Source of the DNA: Muribaculaceae bacterium
GTDB lineage: Bacteria > Bacteroidota > Bacteroidia > Bacteroidales > Muribaculaceae
Assembly: GCA_017620635.1 (NCBI GenBank)
Contig: JAGAUV010000003.1
Coordinates: 1-49,164 of the forward strand
Direction: 5' to 3'
DNA length: 49,164 bases
Program-made: the position numbers and the translations under genes
The notes under the pieces: model-generated
Seen by the model: the letters and a program-made list of their open reading frames with translations, nothing else
Told to the model about the DNA's origin: nothing
Databases searched by the model: none
Shown: positions 15,292 to 23,949 of the stretch, one piece after another
Numbering within the stretch: the first letter of the stretch is position 1
Layout: every line of letters starts with the position of its first letter

Positions 15292-16305
15292 ATGAAAAAA
15301 TGGACCGTCATAATAGTCGGGGCAATGTTGGTCTGCACCCTGTCTTTTGCTTGCACTAAATCCAAGACTACCCGGACAATTGAAGAGGCCACCGACCCCA
15401 CCGAACTGATCTTAGGCCAGTTCAATGCCGACAGTGCCTATAACTTTATAAAACAGCAGGTAGATTTCGGCCCCCGTGTGCCGGGTTCAGCCGCTCACAA
15501 AGCTTGCCGTAATTATCTCATCGATAAACTCAGGTCGTATAATCCCGACTCGATGATAATACAGGATGCGACCGTTACCGCTTTCAACGGCGACGTCCTG
15601 CCCATTACCAATATCATTGCCGGATGGAACACCAATGCAGCCCGGCGTGTGCTTCTTGTAGCGCATTGGGACACTCGTCCGTGGAGCGACGAGGAGACCG
15701 ACGCCGAGGCCCGTATGCTTCCCGTCGACGGTGCCAATGACGGCGCTTCGGGTGTCGCTGTCCTGCTTGAGATCGCCCGTAACATGGCGCTTCGCGAGCC
15801 GAACATAGGCATTGATATCATGTTTGCCGATGCCGAGGACTACGGCGACAACAGCACCTTCGACCAGAGCGAAAGCACATGGTGTCTGGGCACTCAGTAC
15901 TGGATCAAGTCGGGCATGCCCCCGTACCGTCCTGGCAATATGCCTGTCTACGGCATTCTGCTCGATATGGTGGGTGGACGCAACGCCCGTTTCCACTACG
16001 AGTATTATTCACAGCTCGACGCCCGTACACCCACGATTAAGGTGTGGTCGGAGGCAAGCAATCTGGGATATAGCGATGTCTTTGTCCGCAGGGTCGGAGC
16101 TGCCGTTACCGATGATCATATTTTCATTACCCGTGCCGGCATACCGACTACAAACATCATCGAAAACCTCAACGAGCAGACTCAGTCATTTGCTCCCACA
16201 TGGCATACAAACAGTGACAATCTTGAGAATATCGACCGCAACAGCCTCAAGGCTGTCGGAGAGACTGTCCTCAATGTAATTTATAAAGAGAAACAATACG
16301 AATGA
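15292..16305 (+). CDS. M28-family lipoprotein, glutaminyl-peptide cyclotransferase type
   Basis: This 337-residue zinc-dependent protein has a lipoprotein signal ending SFAC (lipidated Cys21). Motifs follow the glutaminyl cyclase (QC) branch of M28 rather than the aminopeptidases. These are VDFGPRVPGSAAH, VAHWDTRPW, DGANDGASGVAVLLEIAR with D150 as probable zinc ligand, DAEDYG with E182, DDHIFITRAGIP, and a final WHTNSDNLENID supplying the third ligand (His). Such lipoproteins convert N-terminal Gln of exported proteins to pyroglutamate, a common modification in Bacteroidetes periplasmic proteins. Its stop overlaps the sufE start by four bases, so the two are translationally coupled. Confidence 0.87.
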   Translation: MKKWTVIIVGAMLVCTLSFACTKSKTTRTIEEATDPTELILGQFNADSAYNFIKQQVDFGPRVPGSAAHKACRNYLIDKLRSYNPDSMIIQDATVTAFNGDVLPITNIIAGWNTNAARRVLLVAHWDTRPWSDEETDAEARMLPVDGANDGASGVAVLLEIARNMALREPNIGIDIMFADAEDYGDNSTFDQSESTWCLGTQYWIKSGMPPYRPGNMPVYGILLDMVGGRNARFHYEYYSQLDARTPTIKVWSEASNLGYSDVFVRRVGAAVTDDHIFITRAGIPTTNIIENLNEQTQSFAPTWHTNSDNLENIDRNSLKAVGETVLNVIYKEKQYE

Positions 16306-16724
16306 CAATAGAAGAAAAGGAGAGAGAACTTATCGACGAGTTCGACGGTATCGACGACTGGATGGACCGCTATGCCTGTATAATCGACATGGGCAACAGT
16401 CTCCCGGCATTGCCAGAGAATCTTAAGACTCCCGACCGGCTCATCGAAGGCTGCCAGAGCCGCGTGTGGCTCGATGCAGAGCTGGATGCCGACGGCAAGG
16501 TAGTGTATCGCGCCGATTCCGACGCCATCATAGTGAAAGGCATTATATCTATGCTTGTCGATGTGCTGTCGGGTCATACTCCCGACGAGATCCTTGAGGC
16601 CGACCTCCATTTTATCAACGATATCGGCCTGGCCGAGCATCTTTCGCCTACACGCAGCAACGGCCTCGTGGCCATGCTGAGGCAGATGCGAGCTTATGCG
16701 GCGGCCTTCAGGCTCCGCGGCTGA
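16302..16724 (+). CDS. sufE: SufE-family sulfur acceptor protein
   Basis: This 140-residue cytoplasmic protein accepts persulfide sulfur from the cysteine desulfurase SufS for iron-sulfur cluster assembly. The key segment is IEGCQSRVWLDAEL, with the acceptor cysteine at C51. The N-terminal helix (EEKERELIDEFDGIDDWMDRY) and the C-terminal RSNGLVAMLRQMRAYA complete the fold. Length is normal for the family. No other suf gene is in the window; it is paired only with the overlapping M28 lipoprotein gene. Confidence 0.95.
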   Translation: MTIEEKERELIDEFDGIDDWMDRYACIIDMGNSLPALPENLKTPDRLIEGCQSRVWLDAELDADGKVVYRADSDAIIVKGIISMLVDVLSGHTPDEILEADLHFINDIGLAEHLSPTRSNGLVAMLRQMRAYAAAFRLRG

Positions 16725-16742
16725 AAAGACTGCAAAAACTTA

Positions 16743-16788
16743 AATCGGGCAGACGATCATTCAACAGATCATCTGCCCGATTCTTTTT
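16743..16788. terminator. bidirectional terminator between sufE and the SulP gene
   Basis: AATCGGGCAGA (16743-16753) pairs with TCTGCCCGATT (16772-16782), with additional pairing inside and CTTTTT following. It lies between convergent genes. Confidence 0.85.
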
Positions 16789-16803
16789 GCGGATGCTTGC
16801 CGC

Positions 16804-18534
16804 TTATTTCTTCAGAGCTATCTGATTGGCCACTTTTACAGCCTTGGTTATGTGGTCGCAGATATATTCGGAGCCTATCAGGCCGTCGATGCCTGCGTGC
16901 TCGAGCGACTGGCGTACGTTCTCTTTCACGCCCGAAAGCACAATCTGTATGCCTTCTTTCTGCGACGAGCGTATGAGCACCTCGAGGTTGTGCAGGCCGG
17001 TAGCGTCGATAAACGATACCTTACGCATGCGTATGATTCGTACGATAGGCTTGTCGGCGAGTGCCGAGCGCATCATCTCGTCGAATTTGGTAGCTACGCC
17101 GAAGAAGAACGGGCCGTCGATTTCGTAGACGCTCACGCCCTTGGCGACGTCGAGCACTTCGTGCTGGCTAAGATCCGTACCCTCGGCCACGTCAAGCTGC
17201 TCGGAGTATACTTTTATCTCGGTATTCTCGGTCACGCGGCGCAGGAAGAGCACTACAGCAAGCAGCAGGCCTATCTCTATCGCGATTGTAAGGTCGAATA
17301 TTACCGTGAGTATGAATGTGACAAGAAGTACCGATATGTCGCTCTTGGGCGAGTGGAAGACCGATACTACAGTGCGCCAGCCGCTCATGTTATAGGCCAC
17401 TACCATAAGCACTGCGGCGAGGGTAGCCATGGGCACATAGTTGATCAGCGGCATGGCGAAGAGGAATATCAGCAGAAGCACCAGGGCGTGAACGATGCCG
17501 GCCACGGGGGTACGGCCGCCGTTGGTAATGTTTGTCATGGTGCGGGCGATAGCGCCTGTCACGGGTATGCCGCCGAAGAACGGAACTGTGATATTGGCTA
17601 TGCCCTGGCCGATGAGCTCGGTGTTGCTGTTGGTATGCGAGCCGGTAACACCGTCGGCCACGGTGGCCGACAGAAGGCTCTCGATGGCTCCTAACACTGC
17701 TATGGTAAAGGCCGACGGCAACAGCATGTTGATGGTGGACATGTTGAGTTTGAAGCCGTGAGGCGTGGGTATGTCGGTGGCCATTGTGCCGAAGCGGTCG
17801 CCGATGGTCTCTATGTCGTACCAGTCGAAGGCCATCTTCATGAAGTAGGACGCCGCCGTGACGACTATTATCGCTATCAGGGCGCCGGGAAGGCGTTTCG
17901 ATACCTTAGGCGTGAGTATGATGATAAACAGCGACACGAGGGCCGTCGCGAGCGTTGTCAGCGATATGCCGGACAGCGACTGGAAGTAAAGACCCCATTT
18001 GGGTATGAACTGGCCCGGTATGTCACGCAGGCCGAGACCAAGGAAGTCGTTGACCTGTGTGGAGAAGATAGTCAGCGCGATACCGGCGGTAAAGCCTACT
18101 ACGATAGGGTAGGGGATGAACTTGATTACTGTGCCGAGACGGAAGAGACCCAAGAGCACAAGTATCACACCGGCCATGAAAGTGGCTACGGCGAGACCGT
18201 GAAGGCCGAACTGCGCGATTATGTTGTACACTATGATGATGAACGCGCCTGTAGGGCCGCCGATCTGCACGGAGTTGCCGCCGAAGAACGACACCATGAA
18301 TCCGCCGATGATGGCTGTCACAAGGCCTATTGTCGGGCTGACGCCGGAGGCTATACCGAATGCGATTGCAAGAGGAAGTGCTACGATACCGACGACGATA
18401 CCTGCGATGATGTCGGTCTTGAGTCTTGCCGCCGTGTAGTGGCGCAGTGCACTGAAGAGTTTGGGGTGGAAATCTACGGCCTTTCGCATGGCGCGGCCTG
18501 CGATTTCACTGCCCGTTGCTGGACTGAATGACAT
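16804..18534 (-). CDS. SulP-family anion transporter with STAS domain
   Basis: This 576-residue inner-membrane carrier has about a dozen hydrophobic segments in the N-terminal 430 residues. They include DIIAGIVVGIVALPLAIAFG and the conserved GGNSVQIGGPTGAF. A cytoplasmic STAS domain covers about residues 445-560, with IDATGLHNLEVLI. SulP members carry sulfate, bicarbonate, chloride or other anions, and the substrate is not evident here. A downstream in-frame ATG (MRKAV) is an alternative start. It is transcribed alone, from a promoter embedded in the terminator of the upstream protease gene. Confidence 0.93.
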   Translation of the reverse strand: MSFSPATGSEIAGRAMRKAVDFHPKLFSALRHYTAARLKTDIIAGIVVGIVALPLAIAFGIASGVSPTIGLVTAIIGGFMVSFFGGNSVQIGGPTGAFIIIVYNIIAQFGLHGLAVATFMAGVILVLLGLFRLGTVIKFIPYPIVVGFTAGIALTIFSTQVNDFLGLGLRDIPGQFIPKWGLYFQSLSGISLTTLATALVSLFIIILTPKVSKRLPGALIAIIVVTAASYFMKMAFDWYDIETIGDRFGTMATDIPTPHGFKLNMSTINMLLPSAFTIAVLGAIESLLSATVADGVTGSHTNSNTELIGQGIANITVPFFGGIPVTGAIARTMTNITNGGRTPVAGIVHALVLLLIFLFAMPLINYVPMATLAAVLMVVAYNMSGWRTVVSVFHSPKSDISVLLVTFILTVIFDLTIAIEIGLLLAVVLFLRRVTENTEIKVYSEQLDVAEGTDLSQHEVLDVAKGVSVYEIDGPFFFGVATKFDEMMRSALADKPIVRIIRMRKVSFIDATGLHNLEVLIRSSQKEGIQIVLSGVKENVRQSLEHAGIDGLIGSEYICDHITKAVKVANQIALKK

Positions 18535-18595
18535 AAAGATTTGAATTGTACCTACTTAACGGGGCTTGGAATATGGTTGCCCCTCAAATTTTTAG

Positions 18596-18627
18596 CAAAA
18601 TTAGCTATAAATCCTCAAAAATGCAAA
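18596..18627 (-). promoter_or_regulatory. promoter of the SulP gene
   Basis: Minus-strand TTTG (18624-18627), 20 bases, TAATTTTG (18596-18603). The -33 box lies inside the T-run of the preceding gene's terminator. Confidence 0.65.
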
Positions 18628-18673
18628 AAAATGTTAGCCGGACAGCTCTGAGCAGGTCTCAGGGCTGTCCGGC
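18624..18673 (-). terminator. terminator of the S41 protease gene
   Basis: A 16-pair stem (18637-18652 with 18658-18673, core GCCGGACAG/CTGTCCGGC) with a five-base loop is followed on the minus strand by seven T residues (complement of 18624-18630). Confidence 0.88.
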
Positions 18674-18693
18674 CGATGTCGTTTTGTGTCGGT

Positions 18694-21600
18694 TTATTTC
18701 TTGGTCTTCTCCATCAGATGGCGTACGGCGCCTTCGAGCTGAGCGTCTATTCCCTTCTCCACATCTGCCGGTTTATTGTAGATGATGATGTCGGGTGTGA
18801 GCTGATGATTCTCGAGCACAGTGCCGTCGTTGGCAACACTTGTTACCTGAGGTATGCCGAATATGATCGTCGGGTCGATCTGTGTCTCCCACCATACGGC
18901 GGTCATGGTGCCGGGTACGGGGGTGCCGATAACCTCGCCTATGCCAAGTGTCTGGTATACGAAGGGCGATCCGTGCGCGTCGCTGTAGTTGCTTTCGTTG
19001 ACGAGCATCGCCGAGGGCTTGGTCCATTGAGCGAAGGGCTCGATGCCTATCTCCTGGCCGCGCGGTGCGAAGGTCACATACTTGTGGCCGCCAAGCAGTA
19101 TGGCCAGGTCGTTGTGGAGCCAGCCGCCTCCGTTATGGCGTGTGTCCACCACGATGGCGTCGCAGTTGCGGTATTTGCCGAGTATACGGTCGTAGACTGT
19201 CTGATAGCTGTCGCCGTTCATGCCGCGGACATGTACATAGCCTATGCGTCCGTTCGACAGGCTGTCGGCTATGTGCTCGTTGCGTTCTACCCAGCGCTGA
19301 TAAGCCATTTCCGATTCCGAGCCTGCGCCGGTGGCTTTTACCGTGCGGCGTACTAAAGAGCCGTCGGGCTTGCGGATCTCGAGCTTTACCTTCTTGCCGC
19401 TCTTGCCTTCGAGCAGGGGATAATAGTCGGTTTCGGGCAATATCTTCTCGCCGTCGATCGACAGGATGATATCGCCGGCCTTGATGTCGGCTGCCTTGCC
19501 CGAAAGAGGTCCGCGAGGGAATATCTCAGCTATCCTGAGGCCTTCGTCGGTGTAGTTCTCGTCGTAATATGCTCCGAGTGAAGCTGTCGACAGTGCCGGG
19601 CCGTAGCCGTAGTAGCGGCCGCCGGTGTGCGAGGCGTTGAGCTCGCCCAGGATTTCGCTCAGGAGGGTGGCGAAGTCGCGGTTGTTGTTGATATAGGGCA
19701 GGAACTCGCGGTAGTGGTCTACATAATATTTCCAGTCCACGCCGTGGAGCTTCTCGTCGTAGAACTTGTCCTCAACCTGCTTTGCCATGTGGTCGAAGAT
19801 ATAGGCGCGCTCGAGCGAGGGCCGGCGGTCATAAGGAGCGTCGAAGTTGACGTCCTTGATCTGTGAGTCCGACAGGCTGATCTTCTTGATGCCGTTGGTA
19901 ATGGTAAAGAGGTTCTCGCCTTTCTTGTCGGGCACGAGGGCTCCGCCTACACCTTTGAGCAGCACGTAGGTGTTGCCTTTCTTGATTTCCTTTACCACGA
20001 TGTCATAGCCGCCTGTGGTGGCTCCGGCGACGTAGTAGAGCTTGTCGCCCTTGGGCGAAAGGAAGAAGTCGCCCATGCTCGACGAGCGGTCGGTAAGGCG
20101 GACGGTACGGTAGCGGCGGTTGGCGAGGTCAAATTCTGTCGCCTTGCTCTCCTCCTTCGCAGCCTTGTCGTCTTTCTTGTCTTTTTTCTTATCCTTCTTC
20201 TTGTCTTTGTCGTCCTTGGCCTTTTCTTCGGCTTCTTTCTTTTCCTTTTCAGCCTTTTCGTTGAGTACTTCCTCCTCTTCGGTAAAGTTGAACTTCTCCC
20301 ATGTCTCCGGGTCGAGCACCATCAGCATCACATCCTCCTGATTGCCCCAGGAGCCCTGCGATTTCATGCCGTACTTCGATGTGGAGTATGCGATGGCCTT
20401 GCCGTCGAGCACCCACTGCGGATTGCCGTCGGAGTGGCCGCTTTCGGTAAGATCGACATACTCGCTGCCGTCGGCCTTGACAAGTGCTATGTCCCTGTTG
20501 TTCCATCCGCCTTCGCCTATGGTGCTTACCAGGAGCCACTGGCTGTCGGGATTCCATGTGAAGGGCACGTCGCCGTCGGTATATGAATAATTGTACTTGC
20601 CGTCGAGGGCCGTTGTCACTTTCTTGCTGTCTACGTCGATCACCTTAAGCTCCGTGCGGTTCTCGAGGAAGGCCACTTTCTTGCCGTCGGGCGAGAACAC
20701 CGGCTGCTGTGCCGAGGTCGAGCAGGAGTAGAGAGGCTCTGTTATGATATCGCCGGCGTAGGCAAATTCTTTCTCGTTGTCGTCCTTGATCTTGGCGATG
20801 AACAGCTGCCAGTGGCCGTCGACATCGCTGTCGAAGACTATGCTGCGGCCGTCGGGCGAGAACGACATGTTGCGTTCCTGCGACGGTGTGTCGGTAATGC
20901 GTTTGGTCGTGTTGTACTCGGTGGAGGTAACATAGATGTCGCCTCGGAGTGTGAAGGCCACTTCCTTGCCTTCGGGCGATACGGCTATCGATGAAGCGCC
21001 GCTGTTGACATATCTTTTTACCAGATCGGAGTCGTAATTGTCGGTATTGACACTTACTGTGAGTTTGGTCGGCTGTGCTCCGGGGCGGAGGGTGTAGATG
21101 TCGCCGTCCCATGTAAAGGCCAGTGTGCCGTTCTGTGCCGACGTGAGCGAACGTACGGGGTGCTGAGTAAAATTTGTCAGCTGTTTGGCTCCCTTGGAGC
21201 CTATTGAGCCCTGATATACGTTGAGTGTGCCGTCGGCCTCGCTTACAAAATAGTAAGTGTCGCCGTTGCCCCATACGGGTGACTGGTCGGCGCCGTTGAA
21301 GTCGGTAAGCTGTGTGTATGTGCCATTGTCGTAGAGCCACACGTCGGCTGTGACGGCCGAGCGCTCATGCTTGCGCAACACGTCCTCCACGCCCTTGCGG
21401 TCCTGATAGAGCAGCTTGCCCTGATTGTTGGCGTTGGCGCTTACCACGGGCAGCGACAGGAAGAGATGCGGCCGCGGATTGCTTCGGTCTACGTTGACCG
21501 AATATATCTGAGTCAGGAAGGGAGGCCTCGATGTATCCTTGCCTACGAGCCCTGCGGCATTGAAGAGCAGGGTGGAGTCGTTGATGAAGGTCAGTGGCTT

Positions 21601-21930
21601 CTCGCCGCCGCTGTTGGTGGTAATGCGTCGGGGAGTGCCGCCGGTGGCGTCGGTGATGAAGATATCGTCGGAGTCCTCGCGGTTGCTGACAAATACTATC
21701 CTACGGCTGTCGGGTGTCCATACGGGCACGCCGTCGTAGGCGCTGTGCGTGGTTATCTGCTTAGCTGCACCGCCGGCGACAGGCACTGTGAAGATGTCGC
21801 CTTTGTAGGAAAATGCTATTGCCGATCCGTCGGGAGATATTGCGGCATCACGCAGCCAGCGTGCATTTTCGGCTGCGCTGATCGATGTGGCGCTCGACAG
21901 GATCAGAAATGCGGCTAATACTTTTTTCAT
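18694..21930 (-). CDS. tricorn-like S41 protease with beta-propeller domains
   Basis: This 1078-residue exported protein has a signal peptide ending SATSISA. Two TolB-like propeller regions follow (about 20-320 and 320-700), with repeats such as ISPDGSAIAFS, WTPDSRRIVFVSN and FSPDGRSIVFDSD. Then come a helical segment, a PDZ domain (about 800-870, with IKAGDIILSIDGEKI), and a C-terminal S41 protease domain. The latter has IVVDTRHNGGG and the tricorn-type NESNYSDAHGSPF bearing the probable nucleophilic serine. A 45-residue, almost wholly Lys/Asp/Glu segment (about 555-600) interrupts the second propeller. The family degrades peptides in the periplasm. The gene begins 28 bases after neuB and may share its transcript. 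Confidence 0.92.
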   Translation of the reverse strand: MKKVLAAFLILSSATSISAAENARWLRDAAISPDGSAIAFSYKGDIFTVPVAGGAAKQITTHSAYDGVPVWTPDSRRIVFVSNREDSDDIFITDATGGTPRRITTNSGGEKPLTFINDSTLLFNAAGLVGKDTSRPPFLTQIYSVNVDRSNPRPHLFLSLPVVSANANNQGKLLYQDRKGVEDVLRKHERSAVTADVWLYDNGTYTQLTDFNGADQSPVWGNGDTYYFVSEADGTLNVYQGSIGSKGAKQLTNFTQHPVRSLTSAQNGTLAFTWDGDIYTLRPGAQPTKLTVSVNTDNYDSDLVKRYVNSGASSIAVSPEGKEVAFTLRGDIYVTSTEYNTTKRITDTPSQERNMSFSPDGRSIVFDSDVDGHWQLFIAKIKDDNEKEFAYAGDIITEPLYSCSTSAQQPVFSPDGKKVAFLENRTELKVIDVDSKKVTTALDGKYNYSYTDGDVPFTWNPDSQWLLVSTIGEGGWNNRDIALVKADGSEYVDLTESGHSDGNPQWVLDGKAIAYSTSKYGMKSQGSWGNQEDVMLMVLDPETWEKFNFTEEEEVLNEKAEKEKKEAEEKAKDDKDKKKDKKKDKKDDKAAKEESKATEFDLANRRYRTVRLTDRSSSMGDFFLSPKGDKLYYVAGATTGGYDIVVKEIKKGNTYVLLKGVGGALVPDKKGENLFTITNGIKKISLSDSQIKDVNFDAPYDRRPSLERAYIFDHMAKQVEDKFYDEKLHGVDWKYYVDHYREFLPYINNNRDFATLLSEILGELNASHTGGRYYGYGPALSTASLGAYYDENYTDEGLRIAEIFPRGPLSGKAADIKAGDIILSIDGEKILPETDYYPLLEGKSGKKVKLEIRKPDGSLVRRTVKATGAGSESEMAYQRWVERNEHIADSLSNGRIGYVHVRGMNGDSYQTVYDRILGKYRNCDAIVVDTRHNGGGWLHNDLAILLGGHKYVTFAPRGQEIGIEPFAQWTKPSAMLVNESNYSDAHGSPFVYQTLGIGEVIGTPVPGTMTAVWWETQIDPTIIFGIPQVTSVANDGTVLENHQLTPDIIIYNKPADVEKGIDAQLEGAVRHLMEKTKK

Positions 21931-21958
21931 TACAAAGATGTGGTAATATGTGGTTGGT

Positions 21959-22969
21959 TTAAAGTGTTATCAGTTCGTCGGGGGCGAAATCGCGCGTGGC
22001 GGCAAGGCCTATGACTTCGTCCCAGCGCATGGGCGATATGCCGTTGCCGGGGCGTTTGCACAGCAGGTTCTCCTCCGTGAATATTTCTCCGGCCCTGATG
22101 GCTCGTGCCGCTACTATGCTTTTGCGGGCTATGTCGATGTTGGGTCTCTCGGCCTCGGCAACGTCCTTGATGCCTGACCCGAGAGCCGACTCCGTATGGC
22201 GGACTGCCGACACAAGAGCGGCAAGATCGTCGGGCTCGAGGCTGGCTCTGTGGTCCGGTCCGGGCAGATTCCTGTCGAGTGTAAAATGTTTTTCTATTAT
22301 TCTTGCTCCACGTGCAACGGCGGCGACGGCTACTTCTGTGCCTATTGTATGGTCGCTGTAGCCCACGCCGGCGCATCCAAGCGAGGCGAGCGCGTCCATG
22401 GCCCGGAGATTTACCGATTCATAGGGTGCCGGGTACTGTGTGGTGCAGTGCAGCAGCCATATGTGGCTGCGTGGCGTGCCGGCGTGTTCGAGTATCTCCA
22501 CGGCGGTTTCCACCTCGGCCAGCGTGGCCATGCCTGTCGACATGATTATCTTGCCGCCGAGAGCGCCTATCTTGCGCAGATAGGGCAGATTGGTAATCTC
22601 GCCCGAGGGTATCTTCCAGTAGTCCATGCCTATGGCGGCGAGGCAGTCGATCGATACGAGGTCGAAGGGCGTGGACATAAAGCCTATGCCTTCGGCCCGG
22701 CAAAGCTCGGCAAGCCCGGCGTAGTCGCTCAGCGGCAGGTGGATAGCCTTGCACATCTCGAGCTGGCTCTGATCGCTGCCTGTCGTTTCCTTCTGGTATT
22801 CGGCTTTAGGAGCGAATGTCGATATTACCAGCTCGGGCACGGCGGTCTGAAACTTGACATAGTCGGCGCCTGCGCGTCGGGCTTCACGCACCATCTGACG
22901 CGCCATGTCGAGATCGCCGTTGTGGTTGACTCCGGCCTCGGCTATGATTATCACTTTGTCTTGGTTCAT
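21959..22969 (-). CDS. neuB: N-acetylneuraminate/legionaminate synthase family protein (NeuB-like)
   Basis: This 336-residue enzyme condenses phosphoenolpyruvate with an amino-hexose to form a nine-carbon nonulosonic acid. The N-terminal TIM barrel shows IIAEAGVNHNGD, ADYVKFQT, WKIPSGEITNLPYL, IMSTGMATLAEVE and GYSDHTIG, followed by IEKHFTLDRNLPGPDH. The C-terminal antifreeze-like SAF domain covers about residues 280-336 (RKSIVAARAIRAGEIFTEENL). The association with a LegB-like dehydratase suggests the legionaminic branch rather than sialic acid; residues alone do not settle this. The start overlaps the ATP-grasp gene by four bases. Confidence 0.92.
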   Translation of the reverse strand: MNQDKVIIIAEAGVNHNGDLDMARQMVREARRAGADYVKFQTAVPELVISTFAPKAEYQKETTGSDQSQLEMCKAIHLPLSDYAGLAELCRAEGIGFMSTPFDLVSIDCLAAIGMDYWKIPSGEITNLPYLRKIGALGGKIIMSTGMATLAEVETAVEILEHAGTPRSHIWLLHCTTQYPAPYESVNLRAMDALASLGCAGVGYSDHTIGTEVAVAAVARGARIIEKHFTLDRNLPGPDHRASLEPDDLAALVSAVRHTESALGSGIKDVAEAERPNIDIARKSIVAARAIRAGEIFTEENLLCKRPGNGISPMRWDEVIGLAATRDFAPDELITL

Positions 22970-23949
22970 TTCTCTTCAGGATAAAATACGACGTCCTCGA
23001 GGTATCTCACAGTCTCTACGCCGGGTATTGCATGTAGCTCGGGCAGGTCCTGGCCGAGCGCGTCGGCGATGATGAGATCGGGCAGATCTACCCCAGCGTG
23101 TACCGATGCGACAGCGCCGCCGCCGAGTCGGGGATTGATCTCCATGATCATGAGATGGCCGGTGTCGAGATCGCGAAGGAGCTGCACCGTCACGGCTCCT
23201 CTGAGGCCGGTGGCTACAAGCGTACGCCGTATGAGCGCCTCTGCCTCTGGGTCGGAGATGGTTATGGTGCGCACTACTTCGCCGCCCGATACTTCGCCGC
23301 GGCGTCGCGGACTTATGGCGGCTATCTTTCCTGTGTGCATGCCCACGTAGCAGTCGGCCGTTATTTCTTCGCGCTTGTCGAAGCGCTGCTGTATCAGGTA
23401 TTTGTCGTCGCCGCGGCCTATTATCTGATAGAGGTCGTGCAGATTGTCGATCTTCTCGAGGCCTTTCGACGCCGAGCCGAAGCGCGGTTTGGCGATAAGG
23501 TGGCCGCATGGTGCCCCGTGTTTCCATGTGGGTGGTATGGGCAGGCCGAGACGCTCGAAAAGGTCGGCGGCTGTGATCTTGTCGAACATACATTCAGTCC
23601 GTCGCCTTTCGCTTACCGGGGCGAAGACACTGCCGCCGGCATACTCTGAGGCCGCGAAGTCGGCGGCTACGCTTACAGCGCTGTCGACAAAGGGAAGTAC
23701 GATGTCGATGCCGTTTTCATCGGACACTCGTCCGAGATCGGCGAGAAGTCCGGGGTCGTCCCAGCGGAGACCTTCGGTAATTTTGCCCTCGCACGACAGT
23801 GCCGAACGTGAGCTCAGCTCATAGCCTGTGATGCTGCACTCGAGGCCGCGGCGGCGTGCGGCGTCCTTGAACATACGCGCCATCGCCACTCGCTTGGCTC
23901 CTCCGAGAAACAGAAGGCTGACTCGTCCTTTTTGTCTGAATGTGTTCAT
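22966..23949 (-). CDS. ATP-grasp enzyme linked to nonulosonic acid genes
   Basis: This 327-residue cytoplasmic protein is a carbamoyl-phosphate-synthase-like ATP-grasp ligase. It begins with a Rossmann-like region (VSLLFLGGAKRVAMARMF). The ATP-binding part contains IAKPRFGSASKGLEKI, and the metal-binding MIMEINPRLGGGA segment lies near the C-terminus. Such enzymes join a carboxylate to an amine or thiol, and related ones sit in many surface-sugar loci, often in place of or beside pseudaminic and legionaminic acid genes. Substrates are unknown here. Four-base overlaps with both neighbours (legB upstream, neuB downstream) show one tightly coupled unit. Confidence 0.85.
   Translation of the reverse strand: MNTFRQKGRVSLLFLGGAKRVAMARMFKDAARRRGLECSITGYELSSRSALSCEGKITEGLRWDDPGLLADLGRVSDENGIDIVLPFVDSAVSVAADFAASEYAGGSVFAPVSERRRTECMFDKITAADLFERLGLPIPPTWKHGAPCGHLIAKPRFGSASKGLEKIDNLHDLYQIIGRGDDKYLIQQRFDKREEITADCYVGMHTGKIAAISPRRRGEVSGGEVVRTITISDPEAEALIRRTLVATGLRGAVTVQLLRDLDTGHLMIMEINPRLGGGAVASVHAGVDLPDLIIADALGQDLPELHAIPGVETVRYLEDVVFYPEEK

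Noticed and set aside
16852-18531. Long plus-strand frames opposite the SulP, protease, lipoprotein and receptor genes
   Set aside because: They are antisense frames kept open by the GC-rich codon bias; their products are rich in Tyr/His/Gly/Val with no family match.
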